Under the pieces are notes generated by a model. That model saw only the letters and a program-made list of their open reading frames with translations. It was not told the origin of the DNA and made no database searches. The translations under genes and the position numbers were made by a program. A stretch of DNA of 64,000 nucleotides, taken from assembly GCA_029964075.1 (NCBI GenBank), contig CM057140.1, positions 15,022,643-15,086,642 on the forward strand, given 5' to 3'. Origin of the DNA: Patiria pectinifera. Taxonomy: Eukaryota; Echinodermata; Asteroidea; Valvatida; Asterinidae. Each line of letters opens with the position of its first letter. Within the stretch, counting starts at the first letter, position 1. This document shows, piece after piece, positions 1-11,400 of this stretch.

Positions 1-100
1 TAGTTGGGGCTGTCCTAACTATAGCTGGGGCTGTCCTAACTATAGCTGGGGCTGTCCTAACTATAGTTGGGATGGTCCAAACTATAGTTGGGACGATGTT
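1..100. repeat. 21-bp tandem repeat, about five units
   Basis: A unit of the form TAGCTGGGGCTGTCCTAACTA repeats head to tail from the first base; the first three units are almost identical and the last two are decayed. It lies in an intron of the NADPH oxidase gene that begins outside the window. No function is suggested by the sequence. Confidence 0.85.
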
Positions 101-232
101 ATTGTTGGGCGTATCAAAGACAGCAACTGTCAATTGCACATCTCCTCAGTTAGTTTGAGTGTTTTCAGAAACATTTATTGGCCAGACAATCAGGGGTAAT
201 ATGTCTCCTAATTTTCTTGTTTCTTGTCTCAG

Positions 233-3200
233 AGTCCGTATGGTCTGACTCTTATTGACAAGGTGTTGCAGTTGCTTCCTGGATGGACCGGTGCCGTCCT
301 TACATTAGTCCTTATTGTCATGTTTTCATCTTCAACAGAATTTATCAGGTACGCAGGTTGAAATCTACCTCATCTTTGCCCCAAAAAATAATTTTTAAAT
401 GTAAAAGTCACCATGGTGATATTTTATATTCACGTAAAAAAAAAATTGGCAATTTTGAGATTGTAATTTTAAATTAAAATGACACAGTTTTCAAAGACTT
501 CCAATATTTCACCAGAATTCACAAACACTTGATATGATCTCATTTTTATTTACATGTACTTATATTTAAAATTTCAATATGTTCAAATTATTTTTTGAAT
601 TGACGCATGAATCTTGCATTGGCCAATGATGATAACATTCCTGTATGTCAATAACCGTTTGATATTGACCTTCATCAATTGTCCCAATCAGCAACGTTTA
701 CTTCCTGACTGACGTCCCACATTTAGTGCACCTTTTCATCAAATAATCTGATATATTTCACCTGTTTCCTGAGTGAAGTCCAACTTTCAGGAAGTATTGT
801 TGGAAGAACAGGGATTTCCTTACACACCGAGTTATGGAACAGATTTTCAATTTGTGACTAAGTTTTGACAAACTCAACCGGAAGTTGCCAGATTAGGTTC
901 AGTAACCTTGAGTAACTATGCAGTGACTTATGCGTAGTTCACCTTCAATCAAAAAGAAAAATTGAAATTTCTTTCTAATGTACACTGCTTGCAAACAGAA
1001 CCCAAAACCTCAAAATAAGAAACAATCCTGTTTAGAAAAGTTTCTGTCCATTTATACCATGATGGAATTAATCAACAAAATGTTTACTTATTCTTTTATT
1101 TTGTAGACGGTCTTACTTTGAGACTTTCTGGTTTACGCATCACCTCTTTTTCCTGTATTTTGCCATGATTCTGGCCCACGGAGCGCAGTAAGACATTTAC
1201 ATCTAATTATTTTCTACCTCCTATTAAAATTTAGAAACAAACGTAATTTACATAGCAATAAATTGATGACCTTCATCTTGTTGAATTAATATTAAAAAAT
1301 ACAGTAGAGAGGAGGATATTAATATTTTATTTTATTTGCCCACGTAAAAGCACTGTTAGTAAATTTAGAAAGAAGGTGAAAACTACTAGTTTGTAAGAAA
1401 AGTACATTCGCTCAATTTTCAATTTCCATGTTTCAATTCAATATATTAAACAAAAGTATTGCCTTTTGAATTTTGGCATGGATTTGAATTGTCCGATCTG
1501 ATTTCTCAATTGTTTGATCATCTGTAGAGGCATTGTGAGTCGACAGTCTAACGTTGCTGTTCACGATCCAAAGAAGTGTTCAGAAACTATTGCCCAGTGG
1601 GGGACTGACGAGTGTCCTGATCCGACGTTTGTTAACGGCTCAGCAGGAGTAAGTAACAATCAAGAAGTCTTCTGTACCTTTTTTTATTATAATAAGCCTG
1701 CCACTCCCCATAGTCAGTATGCATTTTGCCAATCGCCCACACATTTTCCCCTTAATTTACGTCTGGATGATGACTGACGAGCTTAATGATGAAAATTGAC
1801 AGGTTAGGCGGAAATTCATAAAAGCTCATTTGCAGAGTAGATATGTAAACACAATGCACCGTTGCTAAGTAATTTAACCAAACACAGTTGTTACCTGCAC
1901 ACAGACGTAAGGCTCTACTGATATAGCTATCAAATGATGTCAGTTGCATGCTACTGGATAGAGATATTTACAATTTTCAATTTTAAAGTTCACAAGATAG
2001 AGCAATATTTATGCCTTTAAAAGGTTGAGGTGTCTTTAATGTTCTCAACTCAACTGGTTAGTCATCACTGCTTTAGTTGTATGTACTTTAGTTTCGATGT
2101 TTTGTCTTAAGAAATAAACAATCATTGCTCCACTGGTAAGGAGCAGGATCCTACACACAGATGAAACTTTGACTAGGTTCCGGTATTTGACCAGATTCAC
2201 TCCAAATAGTTAGATATTGACAGGAGCAATAGACACTTTACAGCTCGGAAATCTCTCTGAAATGATCCTCCGTGCCATTTGACGATAAGCTTGGTTAAAG
2301 AGACAGTATATGAACACGTTGAAGGCGCTGTTGGATATGTAAAGCCAAGATATCACAAAGAGAGTCCAGTCGGGGTATTCCACCCTGGTGTATAATTCCA
2401 CCGTTCTTGTTACCATGTACGGCGTGTAGCAAAAGACGAAAGTTGAGGTGACCACTAGGAACGTCTTCAGAGCTTTGTTGTCTTGAATGTTGCCGCCTTC
2501 GTTTTGACCGTTGCGGTTGTTTCGTTGTTGGTGCCCGCGGCTGATTTTAATCAGACGGTAGTAGATCAATGTCATGGATATCATGGGAAATATGATAGCG
2601 AGAACAAAAGTTAGGATGTTGGTGAATTCGGAGTTGTTTGCGAGAAAGCATGCTGCACTGGCTGGAAAATATATTCCTGTTAGGCCACATAAATGTGAAA
2701 TTATTGTACTTGCGCAAGACAAACTCGATGTAAAAATGACGAAGATGATTGTACGACGTCTGGTACACCAGATTGGGAATTGGTACGGCCATGTGACGGC
2801 AATATATCGCTCAGCATTCAGCAATAAAATTGAGTCTAATGACATTATTAGAACGGTAGTTTTAATGACTGTTATGATTCGGCAACCCCAATCGCCGAAT
2901 GGCCATCTATCCATTGCGGAGGCGAAGATACTAAATGATGACACTACACCAACGAGAAAGTCATAAACAGCCAGCGATGTCATTAAAACTTTGGTGCTGT
3001 CGGCCATGTTGTTCATACGGCGCGTCACGGCGATGGAGAAAATGTTCCCAGTTATGATAAGCAAGCTAAGGAGTGTGATGAAACTGGTACGGAGGACGAT
3101 CAGGAATGGGGACAGGCCTGATGTGGGATAGAAATCGGCTGATGAATTAGACATTTTGACCTCCAGCAGGCGCAGTATAGAAGATTTGAAGATGTCTAAA

Positions 3201-6200
3201 GCCAGAGATGAATGTCTACATGTATAAACGACTCACTTGTGTGCTGCTCCGTTCATGTTGTCAATTCTTAAGCCGCCACCAAACACGGTCACTAATACCA
3301 GTATTTGATGCGAATATTTGAAGAAGTAGCAACCTTTTTCAAACTAGAAACTCACACAGCCTCATGCGCCTAACTACACGAACACCTTTCTAGATTCTGA
3401 TGCAAAATGCGTCAATGATGCCGCGCCCAACTTGTTGACATAGCGAGAATCTAACTGTTGCCATAGCAAGAATCTAACTGTTGCAATAGCAAGAATCTAA
3501 CTGTTGCCATAGCAGAAAATCACTGCTTTTACTGTAATGTAGTTTTAATTGCGCCATCTCAGTATGTAATGCGCTGCACGTTTCACCCAATTTAGGCTCG
3601 ATAATGAAACAACGTTTCTTCAAAATCTTGTTTACTAGGTTGCCAGACCTCAGTATTGGACTGACACACTTCATAAAATGGTTTGATCATTAAAAGCTTA
3701 ATTACCAGCAGGACAAATGGACTGTCAAGGTCATTCTTGAGTGCTGTAAAAGCCGCCATTGGAAAGTGGTCTCAATATCAATTACTCGGATGTAGCTTGA
3801 CGAGAAATTTGAGTCAAAAATTGTGAAAGCTTTGTCAGAAGGTTTCTAATGGTAGATTGACATGAAAAAAAATCAGAACAGAATATTGGATCTGATGTTT
3901 TAAAGTGTACTGCAAGGAAAGTATTTTGAAAAAGTAAGGAAATCCTAGTTACAAAATTTAACAGCACATTTTGGTAAAGCAAGTAGGGGATGTTTTGCTC
4001 CCCCCCCCCTCACAAAAACTACAACTGAACCCTTTTTCCTGCCACAGATAACTTGAATTTTTAACCCATTTTTATCCTTCAGTCTTGGAAGTGGCTTCTT
4101 TTCCCGATCGTGTGCTACATCTTTGAGAGGATATTTCGTATCTACAGAGCTTGGCAAACCATTATCATTACCAAGGTAATCTTGACAAGATGTTGTGGCT
4201 CCTTCATGCAATTTTAAGAAGAGCAGGTTTAAGCAATTCGTTGATAAAACTGAATCAAGGACACCCGGTCAAGTACCCAGAGCACTCTGTTGTCTGTCAT
4301 CATGTAAGTAAAATCATGTCACCAGTCTTCGTCACTGACTTCTCTTTTTTCATCCTCGTAGGTTGTCCAGCATCCGTCCAGCGTGATTGAGCTTCAGATG
4401 AAGAAGCAAGGCTTCAAGATGCTGCCAGGCCAATATGTCTTCCTCCTCTGCCCATCCATATCAAGATTTCAGTGGCACCCCTTCACACTGACCTCCGTAA
4501 GATACTCAATTCTGAGATGGTTCTCCTTCTTGAGCAAGGTTGAGGACCAATCTTAGACCATTTGTCGAGCAGTGTTTGATTTGTGATGTAACTTGTTCCT
4601 TGGCACTGATAACTTGCGAATCGATCAAGTCAAAATGTCACACAAAACTCCTAGCTTTGTGTTGTGCACTACGATCAGCACAGCTTCTGTGACCAATAAT
4701 GCGACCAACTTTAGGCTGGTTCCGAATAATCGACCCGACTAGTACAATGGGTTCAGCGGCTATGGGCTCCGTGGGCCGACGAAAGAGGGCGCCCTTTTAC
4801 CTAGCAACGACGTCCCATTGGCGGGACATGTAGCTGATACAACAGGGGATTTGTACTATGTACACGCAAAATTGCAGTCAGGCAAGATGGCGTCGGTCGG
4901 TCACCCCCAACTGTACTTTCTTTGCCGGTGAGGGGGTACTTGTAAATGAAGCGGATAGTCACAATAGTCGAACAATTATCGTTCACAGTTCTCACTCAAA
5001 CTTTCTCCAGCATTTCACCCAACTCTTCTTTGACCTCGTTTTGACCTTTGAACATATTGAACCTCTTGTCAAGACAACAGTTAATTTTTTTTTGAAAATT
5101 TCTTCATTTCCGTAGTCACCTGAGGAGGATTATCTGAGCGTTCACATCCGTACCGTCGGTGATTGGACCAATAAGCTGCGAGAAAAAGTGGGAGCAGATG
5201 AAGGGGAACAGTCCGTAGCAAAGCTGCCCAGGTATATATATCAAGCTGTTACCCCCGATCAGCCAGCTTATAGTAATGTCTGGCACATACTTGGTTATTT
5301 GTAAGAATTGTCTCTTGACATGTTATGAATTTATGAAGTTGGTCCGTGAAAGAAAAATGTGTCCGCTATTTTTGTTTTGTTTTTTCAGCATCGCCATAGA
5401 TGGTCCGTTTGGCACAGCTAGCATTGACATCTTCGAGTATGAAGTTGGGATTTGCATCGGAGCAGGAATTGGGGTCACGCCGTTTGCATCCATTCTCAAA
5501 TCCATCTCGTAAGCTTTCAGTTTTATTCTCTACTGCTCCAAGGAGAATGGCATTTCTTTTTCTCAGACAAATCGGTCAACGGGAGAGAAAACTGAGCATT
5601 ATAAAACTGAAACATTGATGTTAACATCTTTCAAGTTGAGAAATCCGTTTTGTCTCACTGTGCACGGAGACTGACCACATTTCATCATCCAAAACAGAAT
5701 CATCTGTTATCGTGATTCTTTCCTCGTTTCAGCCACAAAGTCCTCGACCCAGAGAATGAGCTGAAACTCAAGAAGGTCTATTTCTTCTGGATTTGCCGAG
5801 ACACCAACGCCTTTGAGTGGTTCACTGAGATGTTGTCATCGTTGGAGTCGATGCTGATCGAGAACGGTCAGGGAGATTTCCTCGAGTATCACATTTATTT
5901 GAGTCGAGGGTGGAGTCACAGACAAGTAAGTTGGTTTTATAACGTTGAGTTTAAAATCTGTGCTAAATCTTGTATAACTTTCATCAATTGATAAATTTGA
6001 ATCTTGTGTATCCTTGTTTTTCTCAGGCCAAGAACATTTACTTGCAAGAGGAACAAGCAGTTGATGCCATCACCGGCCTGAGACAGAAGACGAACTACGG
6101 CCGGCCCAAGTGGGACGAAACCTTCAAGATGCTCGCTGAAACCCACCCAGCGTAAGTCAGTCAATTGTTTGTTTCAAAAGCTCTGACCAGTGGAACGAGG

Positions 6201-6459
6201 TTCAAGAGATATGAAAATTGTGATGGATGTACACCAGTTTATTTCTTTTGCAGAGTTTTATTGTTTGGCAGCAATAAGTTTGTTTTGACTGATTTTGTGA
6301 ACTTTTGGGATTATTTTTTATTTTATTTTTAGCGTTCATGCAGGAGTGTTCTTTTGTGGGCCCAAGAATCTTTCTACTGTGCTACACAAGTGTTGCAATC
6401 GTTACTCTAGCTTCAAACAAGACGGATGTCGTTTCTTCTACAACAAAGAAAACTTCTAG
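233..6459 (+). CDS. NOX2: NADPH oxidase catalytic subunit, NOX2-like (3' ten exons, 5' end outside window)
   Basis: Membrane flavocytochrome that passes electrons from NADPH through FAD and two hemes to oxygen, making superoxide. Ten coding exons join in frame: 233-348, 1107-1187, 1528-1648, 4083-4175, 4362-4496, 5116-5231, 5389-5508, 5733-5925, 6027-6151, 6333-6459, giving 408 residues of the C-terminal part. The first exons hold membrane segments; the heme-ligand pattern is seen as THHLFF followed by LAHG about 12 residues on. The FAD site reads HPFTLTS, and the NADPH site reads [33 protein letters not shown] and YGRPKWDE. The protein ends in CGPKNL and then FYNKENF-stop, the NOX1-3 type C-terminus. 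No EF-hand is visible in this part, so a NOX5/DUOX assignment is unlikely. The start codon, N-terminal helices and promoter lie upstream of base 1. The third intron contains an antisense GPCR gene. Exon borders were read by eye; all ten phases agree. Confidence 0.93.
2210..3154 (-). CDS. rhodopsin-family (class A) GPCR, intronless, orphan
   Basis: Complete single-exon seven-transmembrane receptor of 314 residues. It starts with an N-terminal NSS glycosylation sequon. TM1 carries TGN (N37), TM2 [10 protein letters not shown] (D65, the conserved 2.50 Asp), and TM3 is preceded by the conserved Cys (C91) and ends in ERY (115-117) in place of DRY. The second extracellular loop has the partner Cys (C169), TM6 has CYTP (242-245) in place of CWxP, and TM7 reads NVFIY (279-283), a variant of NPxxY with Val for Pro. 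The third intracellular loop is Asn/Gln/Gly rich. The ligand cannot be told; the general layout resembles aminergic or peptide receptors, but TM3 has no clear amine-binding Asp pattern that I trust. The gene sits wholly inside an intron of the oppositely oriented NADPH oxidase gene. Intronless class A receptors often spread by retroposition or local duplication in marine deuterostomes (general knowledge). Confidence 0.9.
   Translation of the reverse strand: MSNSSADFYPTSGLSPFLIVLRTSFITLLSLLIITGNIFSIAVTRRMNNMADSTKVLMTSLAVYDFLVGVVSSFSIFASAMDRWPFGDWGCRIITVIKTTVLIMSLDSILLLNAERYIAVTWPYQFPIWCTRRRTIIFVIFTSSLSCASTIISHLCGLTGIYFPASAACFLANNSEFTNILTFVLAIIFPMISMTLIYYRLIKISRGHQQRNNRNGQNEGGNIQDNKALKTFLVVTSTFVFCYTPYMVTRTVELYTRVEYPDWTLFVISWLYISNSAFNVFIYCLFNQAYRQMARRIISERFPSCKVSIAPVNI
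3447..3510. repeat. short tandem repeat, about 27 bp, three copies
   Basis: The block AGAATCTAACTGTTGCCATAGC recurs three times with small changes, in the NADPH oxidase intron just upstream of the nested receptor gene. Confidence 0.8.
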
Positions 6460-8460
6460 GCAACTGAACAGCTTCACAGACAGGAAAAGATTTGTTTCTT
6501 TTGCCGAAACCTAAATTGGAATTGTCTTTCAAAACTTATATATGCCAATTATAGCAAAATTAAATGGGAGTACTAAATTAAAAATGATTACCATGATTTC
6601 AAATTAAGTTTTGATGTAACTGACTTTGACCAGCATTATGTTAAGTGTTAGTAAATACAAATGTACGTGTATTGAGCATTAAGATATAAATGTTTACATT
6701 TTGAAGTAACAGGAATTGACTATTAAAATGATTAAATGCAGTTATTGATGAATGTGCTATATTGATTAATTTCATAACGATGACTGCTTATATAGCTTTA
6801 TATTGTATGTGCTACAGTGAATCATTATTTCTTAATTAGTATTTTTGGGAAAGGTTTGTAAATGTTGTACCAATTTTACTAATAAAAGTGCCTCACATTA
6901 TTTTTAATTGAATACTTGTGTACATCTTGGATACTGACATTTTTAAAATCGTTTTTAAAATTTGTGCGGCAGCACAGAAAAAAAATCTAACTTAACAGAT
7001 ACAATGCATGACAATCATAGAAACAGTAAATAGTACTTGAGAAAACTGACCAAACAATTTAAAAATAATTTGTCTGAATATAAAATGACATTGACAGAAT
7101 CATACCGTACATTCCACTTATGAACATGTATCCTGAGTGTTTTCTAACATTTGATTTTAACTGTTTTATCATTTGTGTCTTTGACTTCTTGTATAAACAC
7201 TTATTTATCTATAGTGTATTTTATTGACATTTGTACCAGTAAAAGTTTTATATGTAAAGTGGAAATGTATTCTACATAAAGGCCATGTACATGTACTGCT
7301 TTTTGGTGTGCTTATTAAAAGGGTATAGTTAGACGCTGGATTTTGTGTACGTCAGATTGTCAATTTGATTTAATTTATGTTGATTGTAAACAGGATGGGA
7401 TCATTGAATTATTGAATTTGTAAACGATTCATTATTTTGTTGTTTTCACCATGTTGGTGTAATGCTACAATTGTATGTGAAATTGTTGGTCTCTCAGGTA
7501 ATTGAATGCAAAATTGATTAAATAAGTCTTTAGTTTTGAAAAAAAAATCAAAGAAATAAATACACTTTCAAAATCCAGACTGTGATTCAGTAATGTTGTG
7601 TTTATTTGGTGCTGTTTTCCCCCAAAATAAAATAATAAACACAATGAATGTAGAAGGTCGATTTTGTGTAGAGAAAAGTCCTTGATTTTTTCCTTCAAAA
7701 ATTATCCAAAATAATATTGTGGGTACTTGGAGGAACTAGCAGCACTTGATTTTAAAACTTCAAAGGGATATGTGATTTGCATTCCATATTAAATACACCC
7801 CAATAACTGCCGCAGGTGAAATGTGCAACTGTTGAACGTTTCTGGACAACTTGAAGTCTGAGCAACATAAAATGACATCTTTTCATCCGAGATAAAACAA
7901 ATGTATTTTGCTGACCCGAACACATTGCTGAAGATGAGATGTCGCACTGCACGATAGAAAACATTGTGTTTTGATATCTGGGTTGGAGTGGGTTGTAGGG
8001 GTGGGCGGGGCAGGTTGTGACAGAGAGGGGGAAGCAGACTGGTAGGAGACCCAGTGTCATCGAAAATTTGGACTCTAAGAAATCTTTTACCTTATATGGA
8101 CTTGCATTTGACCTGTCACTTTCCTAATTATCTCCACTTAGACATGTGCAATACAACCAATTAGTCCAAATTGCACACTATACCAGCAAAATCGGAATAG
8201 CATGAACGTTTCAAACATTAAAATGTAACAAAACTGACATTGGTCTAGTACGTAAACTCCCACATCTAGGAGCCACTTTCATGAAACTACTAATCACAAA
8301 ATACTGCTTAGCAACGGTCGCAGGGCACCAGTTACAAGAAATACACATCACTGGCTGGCAATCTTAAAATGGGATACCAGCCAATAAGCAAACTATTCTT
8401 ACACTAAGCAGCTTTGTGTGCTTACCAACTCCACGTTACTGTCCCCTATTTACTTTCTCT
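6460..8460. other. convergent 3' UTR region between NOX2-like gene and CSTF2
   Basis: AT-rich non-coding DNA between two convergent genes. AATAAA at 6881-6886 is a plausible polyadenylation signal for the oxidase, about 420 bp after its stop codon. On the other strand TTTATT at 7601-7606 could serve CSTF2, but other choices exist. Short reading frames here show no family resemblance. Positions 8268-8440 contain several TGCTTAGC/CTTAC-type motifs and resemble a decayed inverted-repeat element; this is weakly supported. Confidence 0.6.
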
Positions 8461-11400
8461 TTATGGGATTTGTCCCTGACTACGTGCAATCTGGTCTTTC
8501 AGGAACATGATGCTAGCTTTCTGCTCCGGCGGGAGTAGGTTGATCTGCTCTGGGGACAGCTGAAGCACCTGCATGATCAGAGCCGCCTGAAAAAGATCAA
8601 GTAAATTTTAACTCAGAAATCATTCTTAAGATATTGATTTCTGTTGTTCTTCTTCTTCCTTACAAGTGCAGACTTCATGACTGAAGATAAACACACTGCC
8701 AGAAACACTGGGGCAAACCCCTTCTCTAAGCAATATGTGTTACTGGGTTCTTTAACGTGCATTACACAACACACGGGACCTGCGGCTTTACATCCCATCC
8801 GAAGGACGAAGCAGTAATGGTTAAGTGTCTTGCTTAAGGACACAAGTGTCAAGACCAGGACTCGAACCCACACTCTGCTGATTAGAAACACAAGAGCTAG
8901 AGTCCGGTGATCTTAATCGCTCGGCCATGACACTCCACATGTCAAAAACTCTTGATGTTTGTTTAGACTACGACTATTCACTACTGCATGCCAATGGCAA
9001 AGACTAAATCTGTAGCAAAACAAGGCTCAGCTGACCTAGGCGAGCTGAACCCTAAAGTATCAATTTCAGATACTATTTGTACTCAATGCTCAGTGACTCA
9101 ATGAGTCAGTCAGTCCGTAAATCAGTCTGTGACTCGGTCAGTAAGAGGACAGAATGCTAGATTACTGGCCCTTCAGGTCCACCAGAAACAAATTCTTGGT
9201 AAAAACTGAGAAATAACCGGTAAGTTCTTACCTTGTCTTGCTCTTGTTGTGTGGGTTGTGCATTGGTAAATCCTGGGCCACCAGGACCGCCTGGCCCACT
9301 GGGTCCACCCTGAGGCCCACCCTGAAAGAACAGGACAAATTAATATAATCAGCTTCATTTTTTAAAGTGAATATCAAGACTTCAGTCTTATTAAAAATGT
9401 TTAAACACAGCCTTGTTTGAACTTAAATTTAACTTGAGAGGTGAAATGGTGACGTTAAAATAAAATAATCGCAAAATTGCAGCACTCCAACTAGAGCTCT
9501 GTGGTCCAATAGTTAGGGTGTGCATGTTTGTATACTTATATATTGATTTAAAACTGACAGTAACATGGTGTTTGTGTTCTTGGGCAAGACACTTTACTAC
9601 AATTGCCTCTCTCCACCAAGGAGTACAAATGGGTACCTGTGAGGACTGAGACCAGATTGCGCTGATCTTGAGGTACTGCAGAAAAATGGTCTCATGACCT
9701 GATGAACAGGGGTAATAATTGTGAAGCGCTTAGAGACATTTGTATTCATTTAAAATTTTTATTTTTTTTTGTTTTAACTTACCGGCATTCCTCTCTCCAA
9801 GACCCTAGGGTCAACACCACCCATCATCGGTTGAGCTCTCGGGTCACTACGACTGTCAAAGCCCCTGACCTCCTGACCTCTCATGTCAGGTCGTCTGGGG
9901 TCAAGTGACCTCGGATCATGTGACCTTGGGTCAGGTTGACCTCTGATGTCTGGTGCCGGACCACGAGGATCCATCTGATTGCGATGGTCAAACGGTCCGC
10001 GTTGGTCTTGACCTAACGGCATGCCGCGCTGGCCCATATGCTCTGTGACAACAATTGAAACCAAATTAGAATTTAAAATCAATCAATAAGGTTAAAAAAT
10101 ATTTGTTTTGATATTTCAATGTTTTTATTCTGCACCTGTTTCCATACGGTCCATTCCCATTGGTCCTTGCGGGCCCTGTTGCATCATGGGACCTCGGCCG
10201 TCCATTGGTCCTCTGTCCATAGGATTTGGGCCCTGCATTGGACGCATCATCCCTGCACCAAAAGAAAAATGGTTCATACATTTAGAATACAGTGGAAGTG
10301 TTTAACAGAACAAGTGTTTTAATTGCTAGTTACTGTTGAGAACGTGTCATTTTCACTCAGTTTTAGCCAAGTTGGTAGCTGATTAGCAGCCATCCTTGAT
10401 TATTGGAAAGACACTCCAGAGTTTTGGAATATTTTGGATTGACTGAATTCATTGTTTTGCTTACTGCTGTACCTCCGAAAAAGAACCCTGCATTTCACAG
10501 TGTACTGCCCTAATTTTCTGGTGGTTTTGGGCAGTACAGTACTAGACTAGCCAATCATGTTTGTTATTTTTCGCTTTGAAAAGAGAAGACAAGAGATGTT
10601 TCTCATTTGAAAACTAGACTTGCCCGGTCCCTGTTGTCGTTGTGTCATCTCAGGGCGTGGCCCGGCCCCGCCCTGCATGCCAGCTAGCATGCCCATACCT
10701 GGACCCTGCCCGCCTAGCATCGTTGGCTGCTGCTGCTGCGATTGCTGCTGCATCGATTGAGACATCTGTTGTTGCTGCTGTTGCTGTTGCGCCATGACTG
10801 GCTGTGGCATCTCTGGTGGCAGGAGGGTTTGTGGAGTGTTGAGTTGCTTATGAAGGAGGGTCTGCCGAAGAAAATGGTTCAATAATATTGAAAGGTTATT
10901 AGTTGATTAAGGACTCTGAGCATGAATAATAGATAATGCTTTGAGTCTACTCAATACAGCTCCCTAAGCGGGGCATACTGTATGGCACGCTGGTGCACAG
11001 CCCGTATCGTCTTCGCATTAGCGCCAGGCGTATGACAGCAATGCACTCAAGCATTCTGCTGTACTCTTTCTTGTATTAACCGTTGAGGGGTATTTGTGCA
11101 CAGATTCCATTATATGCCTTAGAAGTATGGTGTGAAAGTACAATTGTCCAAGTTTCATTTGTAAAGTTGAAACCTGTTGCATCTGCAAATGAGTTGAACA
11201 GAGATTTGGTGAAGAGCAGTAGTGTGCCCTTCAATATTAGCGCTTTTTCTTTTTCACCGTTTAGAGGGTTCTCACGCACAGAATCACGATTTTACTGGCT
11301 TAGTGGTTTAACTTACCACTGCAATTTCTGGACTGACGATACGCATAACCACCTGGGCTTGGAGCAACGCGTACGCAAGCTGAGGGTTCTGCAGTAGCAT

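Noticed and set aside
8858..8927. Possible tRNA-Ser or tRNA-Leu gene
   Set aside because: A and B boxes are present but the acceptor stem does not close and the sequence continues into a SINE body.
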